From Palsa-883 sp963826975 (GTDB lineage Bacteria; Pseudomonadota; Alphaproteobacteria; Acetobacterales; Acetobacteraceae), in assembly GCA_963826975.1 (NCBI GenBank), contig CAWGZJ010000007.1, positions 248,001 to 312,000 of the forward strand: DNA of 64,000 bases, given 5' to 3'. Within the stretch, counting starts at the first letter, position 1, and the number at the start of each line of letters is the position of its first letter. Shown here piece by piece: positions 52,711-61,552 of the stretch. A program made the translations under genes and the position numbers. Under the pieces are notes generated by a model, which saw nothing but the letters and a program-made list of their open reading frames with translations, was not told the origin of the DNA and ran no database searches.

Positions 52711-54126
52711 ATGTGCGATCAGGGAGCCTCGGCGGGACACACCGCCTTCGCCGGGCCAAAGCTCCCGGATACGCCCGTGGGCACGACGCCTGCCGGCACG
52801 CCCCCGGATACGCCGCCGGGTACTCCCCTGGGCACGTCGGCGATGCGGCCGGAGCGGGGAACCGGCCCGCTGCGAAACGGCAACCCGCGGGGCAATCCGA
52901 ACCTGGCGCCGCGTTGCGGGGCGCGGCGGCGGCGTGGCGGCGTGTGCCGCGCACCGGCGATGCCGAACGGGCGCTGCCGGATCCACGGCGGGAAGAGCAC
53001 CGGACCGCGGACGCAGGAGGGGATGGCGCGGATGGCCGCCGCGCACACGACGCACGGGCGGCACAGCGCGTCCGGCGCGCCGAAGCGAGCGATGCGGCAG
53101 TTTTTCCGGGCGGCGATCGCGCGGGCTGCATTGTTGGCGGAGGCGACGCGGCTGCTGGCGTATCTGCCGCCGGAGATGGCGGCGCGGCTGCTGGCGTATC
53201 TGCCGCCGGAGATGGCGGCGCGGCTGGACGAGTATCCGCCAGAACTGAGCGTACCGACGCATCCGTGGCATGTGGCGTATGAAGCCGCGGCGAGGTTGGC
53301 CGTCGGGTCAACCGCCCGTGGGCAGTTCACTGGCAATGTGGCGGAGTGCGCCGGTCCGCGGCGTGGGGCTGGTGGCAGGCGAGCAGGGCCGGAGGCTCGG
53401 CTGGCGCCGGCGTGGCGCGACGCCGAGCGGGCTGCTGTGTTGGCCGAGGTCGCCGCGCGTGCGCCATGGCGAGCGGCGATCGCGTTTGCCCAGGCGGCAA
53501 AGCGGGCCGCGCGCGAGGCACCGGCACGGTTCGCGGCGGCCAAGGTGCGCGGGCCGCGTTCCGATCCCATGGAACGTGAGACCGCCGCGGCCGTGGCGGA
53601 ATTGCGCGTTGACGCTGCTCAACGAGTGGACGGACCGGCGGCCAACGGGTCCGCGGGGGCACCTCGGCCGGCGCTGGAATCGCGGTTGGTTGAGCTCGAC
53701 CTTTTGTACCGTGAGCGCGCGCTGCGGGTGGCCGGATTGCGCCCCGGTTGCAACGGGCAGCCGGTGGTCGAGCGGTTGCCGGACGCGGTTTCCACGTGGT
53801 GCGATGTCAACCCAGTGAAACGTGAGGCCAGGGGCGGACCGAGCCTGGCCGGGCAGCCGATGGGCGTTTGGTCGCCGGACACGGTTCCCGCTTCGTGCGA
53901 CATCAACCCATTGAAACGTGAGGCTGGGGGCGGACCGTGCATGGCCGGGCAGCCGATGGGCGTTTGGTCGCCGGACACGGTTCCCGCTTCGTGCGATATC
54001 GACCCATTGAAACGTGAGGCCGGGGGCGGACCGAGCCTGACCGGGCAGCCGGCAGGCGCGTGGGCGCCGGACGGGGTTTCCACGCGGTGCGACATCGACC
54101 CAATGAAACGTAAGGCTGGGGGCTGA
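52711..54126 (+). CDS. HGGxSTG domain-containing protein with C-terminal tandem repeats
   Basis: The 471-residue protein has a Pro/Thr-rich start, then the conserved module CGARRRRGGVCRAPAMPNGR followed by CRIHGGKSTGPRT (about residues 70-100), whose cysteines and His probably bind zinc. A Leu/Ala-rich 12-residue segment is duplicated near residue 150 (LLAYLPPEMAAR). After about residue 360 it enters 32-residue repeats (VSTRCDIDPLKREAGGGPSL and variants). A G-to-T change at 54124 makes a stop in the fifth repeat, and the same frame remains open to 55122. GTG 52705 is an alternative start. Confidence 0.75.
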   Translation: MCDQGASAGHTAFAGPKLPDTPVGTTPAGTPPDTPPGTPLGTSAMRPERGTGPLRNGNPRGNPNLAPRCGARRRRGGVCRAPAMPNGRCRIHGGKSTGPRTQEGMARMAAAHTTHGRHSASGAPKRAMRQFFRAAIARAALLAEATRLLAYLPPEMAARLLAYLPPEMAARLDEYPPELSVPTHPWHVAYEAAARLAVGSTARGQFTGNVAECAGPRRGAGGRRAGPEARLAPAWRDAERAAVLAEVAARAPWRAAIAFAQAAKRAAREAPARFAAAKVRGPRSDPMERETAAAVAELRVDAAQRVDGPAANGSAGAPRPALESRLVELDLLYRERALRVAGLRPGCNGQPVVERLPDAVSTWCDVNPVKREARGGPSLAGQPMGVWSPDTVPASCDINPLKREAGGGPCMAGQPMGVWSPDTVPASCDIDPLKREAGGGPSLTGQPAGAWAPDGVSTRCDIDPMKRKAGG

Positions 54127-55122
54127 CTGAGCTTGGCCCAGCCGCCGATGGTCGTGTTGGCGCCAGACGCGGTTTCCACGCGGTGCGAGATCGACCCAGT
54201 GAACCGTGAGGCCGAGCGCGGACCGAACCTTGCCCAGTTGCCGGCAGGCGTGTGGGCGCCGGACGGGGTTTCCACGCGGTGCGACATCGACCTATTGAAA
54301 CGTGAGGCCGAGCGCGAACCGAACCTGGCCCGGCCGCCGGCAGGGGTGTGGTTGCTGGACGCGGTTTCCACGCGGTGCGACATCGACCCATTGAAACGTG
54401 AGGCCGAGCGCGGACCGAGCCTGGGCGGGCAGCCGATGGGCGTGTGGTCACCGGACACGGTTTCCACGCTGTGCGAGATCGACCCATTGAAACGTGACGC
54501 CGGGGGTGGACCGAGCCTGGGCCGGCCGCCGGCGGGCGTGTGGTCGCCGGACACGGTTTCCACGCGGTGCGACATCGACCCAGTGAAACATGAGGCCGGG
54601 GGCGGACCGAGCCTGGCCCGGCTGCCGGCAGACATGTGGGCGCCGGACGCGGTTTCCACGCGGTGCGACATCGACCCATTGAAACGTGAGGCCGGGGGCG
54701 GACCGAGCCTGGGCGGGCAGCCGACGGGCGTGTGGGCGCCGGACGGGGTTTCCACGCGGTGCGATATCGACCCATTGAAACGTGAGGCCGGGGGCGGACC
54801 GAGCCTGACCCGGCCGCTGGCGGTGGTGTGGGCGCCAGACGGGGTTTCCACGCGGTGCGATATCGACCCATTGAAACGTGAGGCCGGGCGCGAACCGAGC
54901 CTGGCCCGGCCGCTGGCGGTGGTGTGGGCGCCAGACGGGGTTTCCACACGGTGCGACATCGACCCATTGAAACATGAGGCCGGGCGCGAACCGAGCCTGG
55001 CCCGGCTGCCGGCAGACGTGTGGGCGCCGGACGGGGTTTCCACGCGGTGCGACACCGACCCATTGAAACGTGAGGCCGAGCGCGAACCGAGCCTGGATCA
55101 GCTGACCCAGGCGGCCGGATGA
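53788..55122 (+). repeat. Fourteen tandem copies of a 96-bp unit (32 codons each)
   Basis: Units begin with GTTTCCACGCGGTGCGACAT or a variant at 53788 and every 96 bases to 55036; the last copy is cut short. Because 96 is divisible by three, the unit is open in several frames on both strands. The plus frame continuous with the HGGxSTG protein gives VSTRCDIDPLKREAGGGPSL plus about 12 variable residues. It is interrupted only by the stop at 54124-54126, after which 54133-55122 continues in frame. Copies differ at about a dozen positions. Confidence 0.9.
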
Positions 55123-55185
55123 CGCGAAGCGGCGGATGACGCTTCGCTTATCCGACCTACGGCGGCGGCAGGGATGGTGGTGGGG

Positions 55186-55995
55186 TTACCTTATCAGGCC
55201 GGTCAGCGGGCTGGAGGGGTCGGCGCCCATGCGCCGCGGCATCCGGCCGGCCAGGTAGGCAAGTCGGCCTGCCTCTACGGCCCGCTTCATGGCGCGGGCC
55301 ATCATCACCGGGTCCTTTGCCATCGCGATCGCCGAGTTCAGCAACACCGCGTCACAGCCGAGTTCCATCGCGATCGCCGCATCGGACGCCGTGCCGACCC
55401 CGGCATCGACCAGGAACGGCACCTTCACCTGCTCCATCATCATGCTGAGGATCGCCGGGTTCTGCAGCCCGAGCCCGGAGCCGATCGGGGCGCCGAGCGG
55501 CATGATGGCGACGCAGCCCAGTTCCTCCAACCGCTTGGCGGCCAGGGGGTCGTCGGCGCAGTAGACCATCACCTCGAAGCCGTCCTTGATCAGCGCGGCG
55601 GCGGCCTCGAACGTGCCGGGCATGTCGGGGTACAGCAGCGGCGGCGGTCCCAGCACCTCGAGCTTGACCAGGTTCCAGCCGCCCGCCTCGCGCGCCAGGC
55701 GCAGGGTGCGCACCGCTTCGTTCGCAGTGTGGCAGCCGGCGGTGTTGGGCAGGTAGGTGATCTTCTTCGGATCGACGTGGTCTTGCAGCATCGGCGCCTT
55801 GGGATCCGACAGGTTCACCCGGCGGACCGCCACGGTGACGATCTCGGCGCCGCTCGCCTCGATCGCGGCGGCGGTTTCTTCCAGGTCCTTGTATTTGCCG
55901 GTGCCGACGATCAGCCGCGAGCGGAAGCGCCGCCCCGCCACGGTCCAGGTGTCGTCGGCCCGCGTGTCGTCAGCTTGTATTATCCCGTCCATCAT
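55186..55995 (-). CDS. thiG: Thiazole synthase
   Basis: The 269-residue TIM-barrel enzyme has RSRLIVGTGKYKDLEETAA near the start, the Schiff-base lysine in NLVKLEVLGPP, YCADDPLAAKRLEELG and GSGLGLQNP with the phosphate loop VDAGVGTASDAAIAMELG. It makes the thiamin thiazole ring from deoxyxylulose phosphate, dehydroglycine and ThiS thiocarboxylate. The start is ATG 55995 (or 55992); it overlaps the thiS stop by one base (TGATG). The 63-base gap downstream contains a REP-like palindrome. Confidence 0.95.
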   Translation of the reverse strand: MMDGIIQADDTRADDTWTVAGRRFRSRLIVGTGKYKDLEETAAAIEASGAEIVTVAVRRVNLSDPKAPMLQDHVDPKKITYLPNTAGCHTANEAVRTLRLAREAGGWNLVKLEVLGPPPLLYPDMPGTFEAAAALIKDGFEVMVYCADDPLAAKRLEELGCVAIMPLGAPIGSGLGLQNPAILSMMMEQVKVPFLVDAGVGTASDAAIAMELGCDAVLLNSAIAMAKDPVMMARAMKRAVEAGRLAYLAGRMPRRMGADPSSPLTGLIR

Positions 55996-56207
55996 CAGCC
56001 TCCACCGATGAAGTGTACGATCTCGATCGCGTCGCCGCTGGCCAGCCATGTCTCGGCATACATTGAGCGCGGCACAATCGCCTCGTTGCGCTCCACCGCG
56101 ACCTTGCGCCGGTCGAGCCCGAGGGTCCGCAGCAGATCGTCGACGCTCGGCGTTCCGTCGAAGCTGCGGGCTTCACCGTTCAGGGTCAGGCTCACACAGG
56201 TCTGCAT
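55995..56207 (-). CDS. thiS: Sulfur carrier protein ThiS
   Basis: The 70-residue protein has the ubiquitin-like fold and ends in the required Gly-Gly (HFIGGG), the C-terminal glycine being converted to a thiocarboxylate that donates sulfur to ThiG. VDDLLRTLGLDRRKVAVERN and EIVHFIGGG are typical. It is translationally coupled to thiG. I found no TPP riboswitch in the 88 bases upstream. Confidence 0.93.
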   Translation of the reverse strand: MQTCVSLTLNGEARSFDGTPSVDDLLRTLGLDRRKVAVERNEAIVPRSMYAETWLASGDAIEIVHFIGGG

Positions 56208-56295
56208 GGCGAGAAGTATGGGACGGCGCCGGCGCACCGGCAAGGAAGCCCCATCCGATCGCGCGATCGCCCGGTGTGTCGCGGGCGACGGCAGA

Positions 56296-56637
56296 TCAGC
56301 GCTCGGCCTCGTCGGTGTCGGGCTCGACCTCGATGTCGGGACCGATGGGATCGTCGGCGTCCTCAAGGTCGGAGGCGTCTTCCAGCACGTCCTCTTCCGC
56401 CTCGTCCGCGACGCCTTCGACCTCGACCAGATCGGCGTCGTCCGCCCCTGCCGCGGGCACGGGCTTTTTGATCGGCCTCTGGTCGGACACGTTGCCGCCT
56501 GGGCGGCGCAGGCGGGGCTGCTCGACCGGCTGCTCGGTGCCGCATTTCGGGCAGAGCGCGGGGGCCTTTCCCAGGTCGTAGAAGCGGGTGTTGCAGGCGA
56601 CGCAAACACGTTTGGAGCCGAGTTCGATGTTCGCCAT
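56296..56637 (-). CDS. TIGR02300-family zinc-ribbon protein
   Basis: The 113-residue protein begins with the family motif ELGSKRVCVACNTRFYDLGK (C12 and C15) and PALCPKCGTEQ, the four cysteines forming a zinc ribbon, followed by an acidic tail rich in Asp and Glu. The family is common in Rhizobiales and Rhodospirillales and its function is unknown. Start ATG 56637. Confidence 0.9.
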   Translation of the reverse strand: MANIELGSKRVCVACNTRFYDLGKAPALCPKCGTEQPVEQPRLRRPGGNVSDQRPIKKPVPAAGADDADLVEVEGVADEAEEDVLEDASDLEDADDPIGPDIEVEPDTDEAER

Positions 56638-56858
56638 TTGGTGGCCTCGTGTGGACATCCGGCGGGTGCGCCCCGCGCGAGCGGGCGGCCATGCCATCGG
56701 TCGCGCGTGGTGTCAATTCGCCATGTCGGGTCGTCGAGTTCTGGCAAGATCCGTATGGGAAACCGCTCCGGCGGAGGTCAGAGTTGCCGCCGCTATTCCC
56801 GGCTTCGTTGCTTTCGTCCCGGCCGGGCGAACCTGATCCAGAAGTGTGCCGCGGATCA

Positions 56859-56892
56859 TGGACATTTCCCGAGAAGTGTGTATCATACACAC
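56859..56892 (+). promoter_or_regulatory. HicAB promoter and 17-bp operator
   Basis: TGGACA (56859-56864) and TATCAT (56881-56886), 16 bases apart, form a sigma-70-like promoter. The perfect palindrome GTGTGTATCATACACAC (56876-56892) covers the -10 box and ends directly at the hicA start, as expected for repression by the HicB antitoxin. The predicted RNA start would be about at the GTG, giving a leaderless message. Confidence 0.65.
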
Positions 56893-57072
56893 GTGAAGAG
56901 TGCGGACATCATCAAGGAGCTAAAGGCGGCCGGATGGATGCTGGATCGCATCCGAGGTTCGCACCACGCGTTCAAGCATCCGATGCGGCCCGGCATCGTG
57001 GTGGTGCCGCATCCGAAGAAGGATTTGGGCACCGGGTTGCTTGCCGCGATCCGCAAGCAAGCCGGATTATAG
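56893..57072 (+). CDS. hicA: HicA family mRNA interferase toxin
   Basis: The 59-residue double-stranded RNA-binding-fold toxin has the active-site histidine in RGSHHAFKHP (His24) and the basic C-terminal PHPKKDLGTGLLAAIRKQAG. It cleaves mRNA when not bound by HicB. The start is GTG 56893, reading VKSADIIKELKAAGW with Val as initiator. hicB follows nine bases later. Confidence 0.92.
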   Translation: MKSADIIKELKAAGWMLDRIRGSHHAFKHPMRPGIVVVPHPKKDLGTGLLAAIRKQAGL

Positions 57073-57081
57073 GAACTGGAA

Positions 57082-57483
57082 ATGCGCTATCCGATCGCCA
57101 TCGAAATCGGCACTGAGACGACGGCATATGGCGTCGTGGTGCCCGACCTGCCCGGTTGTTTCTCGGCCGGGGACACACTCGACGAAGCGGTCACGGCGGC
57201 CGAGGAGGCGGCTACGGCATGGATCGACGCCACGCTCGATGCAGGCGGCGCGGTCCCTGCGCCGTCCTCGATCGAGGCGGTACGCGGGCGTCCGGAGTAT
57301 GAGGGATGGGCGTTCGGCGTCGTTGCCGTGGACCCCGCCGCGCTCGATAGCACCGTCGAGCGGGTGAACATTACGCTGCCGCGCCGGGTTTTGCTGCGTC
57401 TCGATGCCCAGGCGCGTGCCGCTGGCGAAAGCCGTTCCGGCTATATCGCGCATCTGACGATCGAAGGACGTGGCGAGCGGTAG
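57082..57483 (+). CDS. hicB: HicB family antitoxin
   Basis: The 133-residue protein has the partial RNase H-like HicB fold (AYGVVVPDLPGCFSAGDTLD near residue 15) that blocks HicA, and a C-terminal ribbon-helix-helix (NITLPRRVLLRLDAQARAAG near 95) that binds the operator at 56876. This longer HicB with a DNA-binding domain fits the 17-bp palindrome. The region 57484-57704 downstream holds no recognised gene. Confidence 0.92.
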   Translation: MRYPIAIEIGTETTAYGVVVPDLPGCFSAGDTLDEAVTAAEEAATAWIDATLDAGGAVPAPSSIEAVRGRPEYEGWAFGVVAVDPAALDSTVERVNITLPRRVLLRLDAQARAAGESRSGYIAHLTIEGRGER

Positions 57484-57704
57484 CCGTGCGAGGATCCGTT
57501 TCCCTGGCTTCACGTTTTCCGCAGGCTACATGCGTGTGGAACTTGGCGGTGCAGCATGCTCCTGATCGTCTGGTTGGGCATATTGGCGCGGAGCCGGCGA
57601 GCATCCTTTGTTCTGCGTATCGTGAACTTCGTTGCGCATGTGCCGCTCACGCGCGGTCGCCCCGGTCGTTGGTCCACGGCCACCCTCGTGGCGAGGCTCA
57701 CGTG

Positions 57705-58127
57705 TCACACCGGGGTCAACCGCACCACCGGAATCGGTCGCGTCGTGCGCTGCTGGTACGCCTCATACGGTGGATAAATCGTCACCAGACGCGGCCAGAG
57801 CGCTGCCTTCTCCTGCTCGTTCACCACACGCGCCGCCGCGGCAAATCGCCGGCGGCCGATCTGCACCTCAGCCGCCGAATCGGCAACGAGATTGAAGTAC
57901 CACCCGGGATGCTGCGGCGCGCCGCCCTGCGAGGCGACGATGACAAGATCATCGCCGTCCGCCAGAAACAGCAGCGGCACGGTGCGGCGCTGTCCCGATT
58001 TGCGGCCCTGCGTCGTCAGCAGGCAGACCGGAGCGCCGGATGGAAAGCGGCCCATCCACCTGCCGCCGCTCACCCGATAGACCCAGGTGTTCAACGCACT
58101 GACGGTCCGCATCATGAACTTCCGCAT
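57705..58127 (-). CDS. Nitroreductase/quinone reductase family (deazaflavin-dependent type, DUF385)
   Basis: The 140-residue split-barrel protein reads VCLLTTQGRKSGQRRTVPLL near residue 34, DLVIVASQGGAPQHPGWYFN near 60 and ends with a RPIPVVRL stretch. These are features of the Ddn/DUF385 group of F420- or flavin-dependent reductases. In alphaproteobacteria the cofactor is uncertain. It is the last of a minus-strand run of small genes from 59003 to 57705. Confidence 0.8.
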   Translation of the reverse strand: MRKFMMRTVSALNTWVYRVSGGRWMGRFPSGAPVCLLTTQGRKSGQRRTVPLLFLADGDDLVIVASQGGAPQHPGWYFNLVADSAAEVQIGRRRFAAAARVVNEQEKAALWPRLVTIYPPYEAYQQRTTRPIPVVRLTPV

Positions 58128-58133
58128 TGGGCC

Positions 58134-58499
58134 CTAGAACCGTTCTTCGCCACACGACCGAAACGCATCCGGAAAGTCGCGATACAGCCCGAATACCGCG
58201 TTCTGCACCAACGAGTTGACGCCGAAATGAAACCCCTCGGTCGGCTCCCGCCGTCCGGCTACCTGCTGGAACGCCGCGTCAAGCTGCGCAAGGTCCTTCA
58301 CCTCGATCATCAGGTGGAACTCGCCGAAGCCGGGCGGTGCCAACCCCAGCTTGCGCCGGGTCAGCCGCCAGCCCTCGATCAGTCCGGCGCCGCGCAGGTG
58401 GCCCAGATACGCGGCCACCTGTTCGGCGAACGCGACATCGCTCATGCCAGGCTTCAGGTCGCACCAGACGTGATAGATGTCCAAGCCGTGGATTTCCAA
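58134..58499 (-). CDS. DUF6614-like protein
   Basis: The 121-residue protein reads IYHVWCDLKPGMSDVAFAEQ, then VAAYLGHLRGAGLIEGWRLT, RRKLGLAPPGFGEFHLMIEV and FHFGVNSLVQNAVFGLYRDF at the end. This is a ferredoxin-like dimeric barrel pattern and I recall it as DUF6614. Function unknown. Six bases separate it from the DUF385-like gene and twelve from the VOC gene upstream, so all three are probably one operon. Confidence 0.7.
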   Translation of the reverse strand: MEIHGLDIYHVWCDLKPGMSDVAFAEQVAAYLGHLRGAGLIEGWRLTRRKLGLAPPGFGEFHLMIEVKDLAQLDAAFQQVAGRREPTEGFHFGVNSLVQNAVFGLYRDFPDAFRSCGEERF

Positions 58500-58511
58500 G
58501 CCGCTGGGCGC

Positions 58512-59003
58512 TCAGGCCGCGGCACGCTGCCCGAACAGCGCGTCCAGCCTCGCAGGCTGGATCGTCTCGGCGTAGGCCGCCAGCATGTCGGGCGTCGCCA
58601 CCTCGAGCATCAAGCGGTTCTCGATCCAGAACTCGAAGATATGGAACACCGGCGGCTTGCCGGGGGCGCCGCGGCCGAACACCTTGGTGCGCCAGCCCTC
58701 GCGGTCGCCGATCCGCTGCACCGCGGCGCGATCGACCGGCACCGACATCAGCAGGTGGAACGGGTAGGCTGCCGGAGCCGTTGCCTGGCTTGCCTTGACC
58801 TGCTCGTCGTCCGCGGTGCCGGCGGTCAGTGCCAGGGTTTCCGGATACACTTCGATCATCGTGCCGTGCGCGTCGCCGCTGACCGCCATGAACGAGTTGG
58901 CGATGCTGCCGGGAAACGGATAGGCGCGGCCGTTCATCAGTTCGGCGAGCACGTCCGCGACGTGTTTCGGGTCCTTGGCTGGGATCGAGACGTGATGGAT
59001 CAT
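58512..59003 (-). CDS. VOC family protein
   Basis: The 163-residue protein begins MIHHVSIPAKDPKHVADVLA, with the metal-ligand His in HHVSI, and has EVYPETL near residue 52 and FHLLMSVPVD near 85. It has one VOC repeat with a longer insert and may dimerise for a full metal site. An AGGAGG site precedes the ATG at 59003. Reaction unknown. Confidence 0.8.
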   Translation of the reverse strand: MIHHVSIPAKDPKHVADVLAELMNGRAYPFPGSIANSFMAVSGDAHGTMIEVYPETLALTAGTADDEQVKASQATAPAAYPFHLLMSVPVDRAAVQRIGDREGWRTKVFGRGAPGKPPVFHIFEFWIENRLMLEVATPDMLAAYAETIQPARLDALFGQRAAA

Positions 59004-59105
59004 TGTCCTGGCTCCTCCTTCAGCGTGCGGCTCAGATGGGACGGCCGAAGCCGGCCGCTTGCTCCGCATCCGGAAGCAGTGCGTAGACCAATCGGCCATG
59101 GCTTC

Positions 59106-60104
59106 TCAATAGGTCAGGAACATCTGCGTGATCTCCGCCGGATCGCCAGTCACGCTCAGCGCCAGCGCCAGCAGGATGCGTGCCTTCTGCGGGGTCAGGT
59201 TGTCGGTGATCAGGAACCCGGCCTCTTGCAGCCGCTTGCCAAGGAAGGTCCGCCCCGACCCGGCGCGGGTGCACTGCATCACGACGATGCCTTCGGCGAC
59301 CGCCTCCTTCATGGCCTCGAAATCGCCGGGCGGCGCGAAGCCGGGCGCGAAGCCGGCCGAGATGATGCCCTTTGCCCCGGCGGCGATGAACGCGCGCACC
59401 GCGGTGCCGTCCGCCCCGGCATAAGCCAGCGCGATATCGACCCGCGGCAGCGCCGGCAGCGCGCGGATGTCGAACTCGGTGTCCGGGTAGCAGCGCCGCA
59501 GCGGATGGCGGTAGAACGCCACCGCGTCGCCGTCGGCGTGGCCCAGCACTCCGAAATCCGCCGTGCGAAACGTCTGCATGCGCAACGTCGAGGTCTTGCT
59601 GACCTCGCGCGCGGCCTGGATCTCGTCGTTCAGCACGACCAACGCGCCGAGTCCGCGCGCCTGCGGACTGGCGGCGACCCGGATCGCATTCACCAGGTTC
59701 AGCCCTGCGTCGCTCGACAGCGCGCTCGCCGGACGCTGCGAACCGACCAGGACCACCGGCACGCTCACCTTCAACGTCAGACTGAGCGCGTAGGCGGTTT
59801 CCTCCAGCGTCGCGGTGCCGTGACCGATGACGATACCGGCCAGGTCGGCATGCTCGGCCACCAGTTGGTCGCACAGCTTGACCAGCGCCTGCCAGTCGGT
59901 GAAGCCGATGGCCGTGCTGGGCACGTTCCGGTAGCGGACGGGAACCACTTCCGCGACCATCGCGGTTTCCGCAAAGCGCGCGAGGATCTCTTCGGCGTGC
60001 ATCATGCGCCCGTCCGCGCCGTAGTCCTGCAGTTCGAGGGGTCCGACACCCAACGAGGCGATGGTGCCGCCAGTCCCGATGAAGGCGATCTTGGGCTTGC
60101 TCAC
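59106..60104 (-). CDS. Asparaginase family protein with an altered catalytic aspartate
   Basis: The 332-residue protein has the type II asparaginase fold. The nucleophile Thr14 is in GTGGTIAS, and the second triad would be Thr97-Asp-Lys170; the motif normally reads HGTDTxEETAY but here is HGTATLEETAY, so the Asp is Ala98. Lys170 in EVSKTSTLRM is kept. Such a change should reduce or redirect amidase activity. It overlaps the amidase gene upstream by four bases, so it belongs to the amide-hydrolysis operon. Confidence 0.88.
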   Translation of the reverse strand: MSKPKIAFIGTGGTIASLGVGPLELQDYGADGRMMHAEEILARFAETAMVAEVVPVRYRNVPSTAIGFTDWQALVKLCDQLVAEHADLAGIVIGHGTATLEETAYALSLTLKVSVPVVLVGSQRPASALSSDAGLNLVNAIRVAASPQARGLGALVVLNDEIQAAREVSKTSTLRMQTFRTADFGVLGHADGDAVAFYRHPLRRCYPDTEFDIRALPALPRVDIALAYAGADGTAVRAFIAAGAKGIISAGFAPGFAPPGDFEAMKEAVAEGIVVMQCTRAGSGRTFLGKRLQEAGFLITDNLTPQKARILLALALSVTGDPAEITQMFLTY

Positions 60105-61552
60105 GGCAGCATGATCCCCGCGGCCTCGCCGGTGGCTTCCAGCAGCGGTGGCCGCAGCGCGTGCCAGTCGGTGTCACGTTGATAGGCATCCGCCAGGCGC
60201 AGCAGCCGGGCCTCGGCGAACGGCCGCCCGGCGAGTTGCAGGCCGATCGGCAGGCCATTGGCATCGAAGCCGCAGGGAATGCTGATCGCCGGCAGGCCGA
60301 GATAGTTGAACGGGCGGGTATTTGCCGACAGCGCCATGAAGCGCAACTCGGTGCCGGGCGGGCCGTTGTCGATGTCGGTCTCCGCCAGGGTCGGCAAGGC
60401 GCTGCGGATGGTCGGCGTCGCCAGCACGTCGACCTGGCCGAACACCTCGCCGGCGAAGGCGCGCAGCACCGGGCCGCGCCGGCTGAGCGACTCGACATAA
60501 TACGGTCCCGGAATGGCGTAGCCGGCATACATCCGCCCGCTGAGGTGCGGCGCGTAATCCTGCGCGCGATGGCGCATCCACTCTGCGTGGATCGTTGCCG
60601 CCTCCACCCGCGATACGATGCTGCCGTAGCCGGTCACCGCATCCATCACCGGCAGGGTCAGCCGGATCACTGTGGCGCCGCGGGCGCGCAGCACCTCGGC
60701 GGCCAGCTCGATCGATGCCGACACCGCCGGATCGGCGTCGTCGAAGAAATAGTTGGTCGGAATGCCGATGCGCATGCCCCGGAGATCGCCGTCCAACGCG
60801 CCCTCGTAGTCGGGCACCGGCAGATGCGAGCTGGTGGGGTCCTTGGGATCGCGTCCGGCGATCAGCGACATCACCCGCGCGCAATCACGCGCGGTGCGCG
60901 CCAGCGGGCCGACATTGTCGAAGCTGAACGACAACGGCATCGCGCCGTACCGGCTGACGCGGGTTTGCGTGGGCTTCAGGCCGGTGACGCCGCAGGCCGA
61001 TGCCGGCAGCCGGATCGAGCCGCCGGTGTCGGACCCCAGCGCCGCATAGACGAAGCGCGCCGCGACCGCCGCGCCGGACCCGGACGACGAGCCGCCGGTG
61101 ATGTAGGGCGGGTTCCACGGATTGTGGCAGTCGCCGAACTCGCGATTGTGTCCGGTCGGGTTCTGCGCGAACTCCGCCATGTTGAGGCCGGCGAAGCTAT
61201 AGGCGCCGGCCGCCGCCAGCCGCTCGATCGCCGTGGAGGTGATATCGGGCACGAAGTCCTTGCGCAGGCGCGAGCCGCAGGTGCAGCGCTTGCCTTCCTG
61301 GTAATACATGTCCTTGTGCGCCAGCGGCACGCCGTGCAGCGGGCCGCACCATTCGTTGGTGTCGCGCGTCGCGTCGGCTGCCCTGGCCGCACGCTCGGCA
61401 CCCAGGCGATCGACCCAGATCGTCGCGTTCAGCGTTGGATTGACTGCGTCCATACGGTCCCAGCACGCGTTCAGCAGGTCGCGCGAGTTGGCATCGCCGT
61501 CGTGGACCGCCTGCGCAGCCTCGACCAGCGTGAGATCGGCGAGCGCCACCAT
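60101..61552 (-). CDS. Amidase-signature family protein (AtzE-like)
   Basis: The 483-residue enzyme has the triad Lys80 (PLAHKDMYY), Ser155 (TGGSSSGSG) and Ser179 (GSDTGGSIR) at the standard 24-residue serine spacing. Overall length and the presence of an AtzG-like small gene directly upstream resemble AtzE-AtzG, the 1-carboxybiuret hydrolase, where AtzG is a GatC-like subunit. The real substrate may be another ureide or amide. ATG 61552 shares one base region with the small gene's stop (TGATG); a GTG at 61555 is an alternative. Confidence 0.9.
   Translation of the reverse strand: MVALADLTLVEAAQAVHDGDANSRDLLNACWDRMDAVNPTLNATIWVDRLGAERAARAADATRDTNEWCGPLHGVPLAHKDMYYQEGKRCTCGSRLRKDFVPDITSTAIERLAAAGAYSFAGLNMAEFAQNPTGHNREFGDCHNPWNPPYITGGSSSGSGAAVAARFVYAALGSDTGGSIRLPASACGVTGLKPTQTRVSRYGAMPLSFSFDNVGPLARTARDCARVMSLIAGRDPKDPTSSHLPVPDYEGALDGDLRGMRIGIPTNYFFDDADPAVSASIELAAEVLRARGATVIRLTLPVMDAVTGYGSIVSRVEAATIHAEWMRHRAQDYAPHLSGRMYAGYAIPGPYYVESLSRRGPVLRAFAGEVFGQVDVLATPTIRSALPTLAETDIDNGPPGTELRFMALSANTRPFNYLGLPAISIPCGFDANGLPIGLQLAGRPFAEARLLRLADAYQRDTDWHALRPPLLEATGEAAGIMLP

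Noticed and set aside
53619..55055. Long minus-strand frames across the 96-bp tandem array
   Set aside because: A repeat whose length is a multiple of three keeps every stop-free frame open. The plus frame is continuous with the HGGxSTG domain, so the minus frames are better explained as by-products.
53788..55122. CRISPR array
   Set aside because: The 96-base units are contiguous with no unique spacers and no cas genes are present.
56208..56295. TPP riboswitch before thiS
   Set aside because: No CTGAGA or other conserved TPP-aptamer block is visible in the 88-base gap.
57486..60182. 898-codon open frame on the plus strand
   Set aside because: It lies antisense to five well-supported minus-strand genes and has an Arg/His-rich composition typical of a shadow frame.
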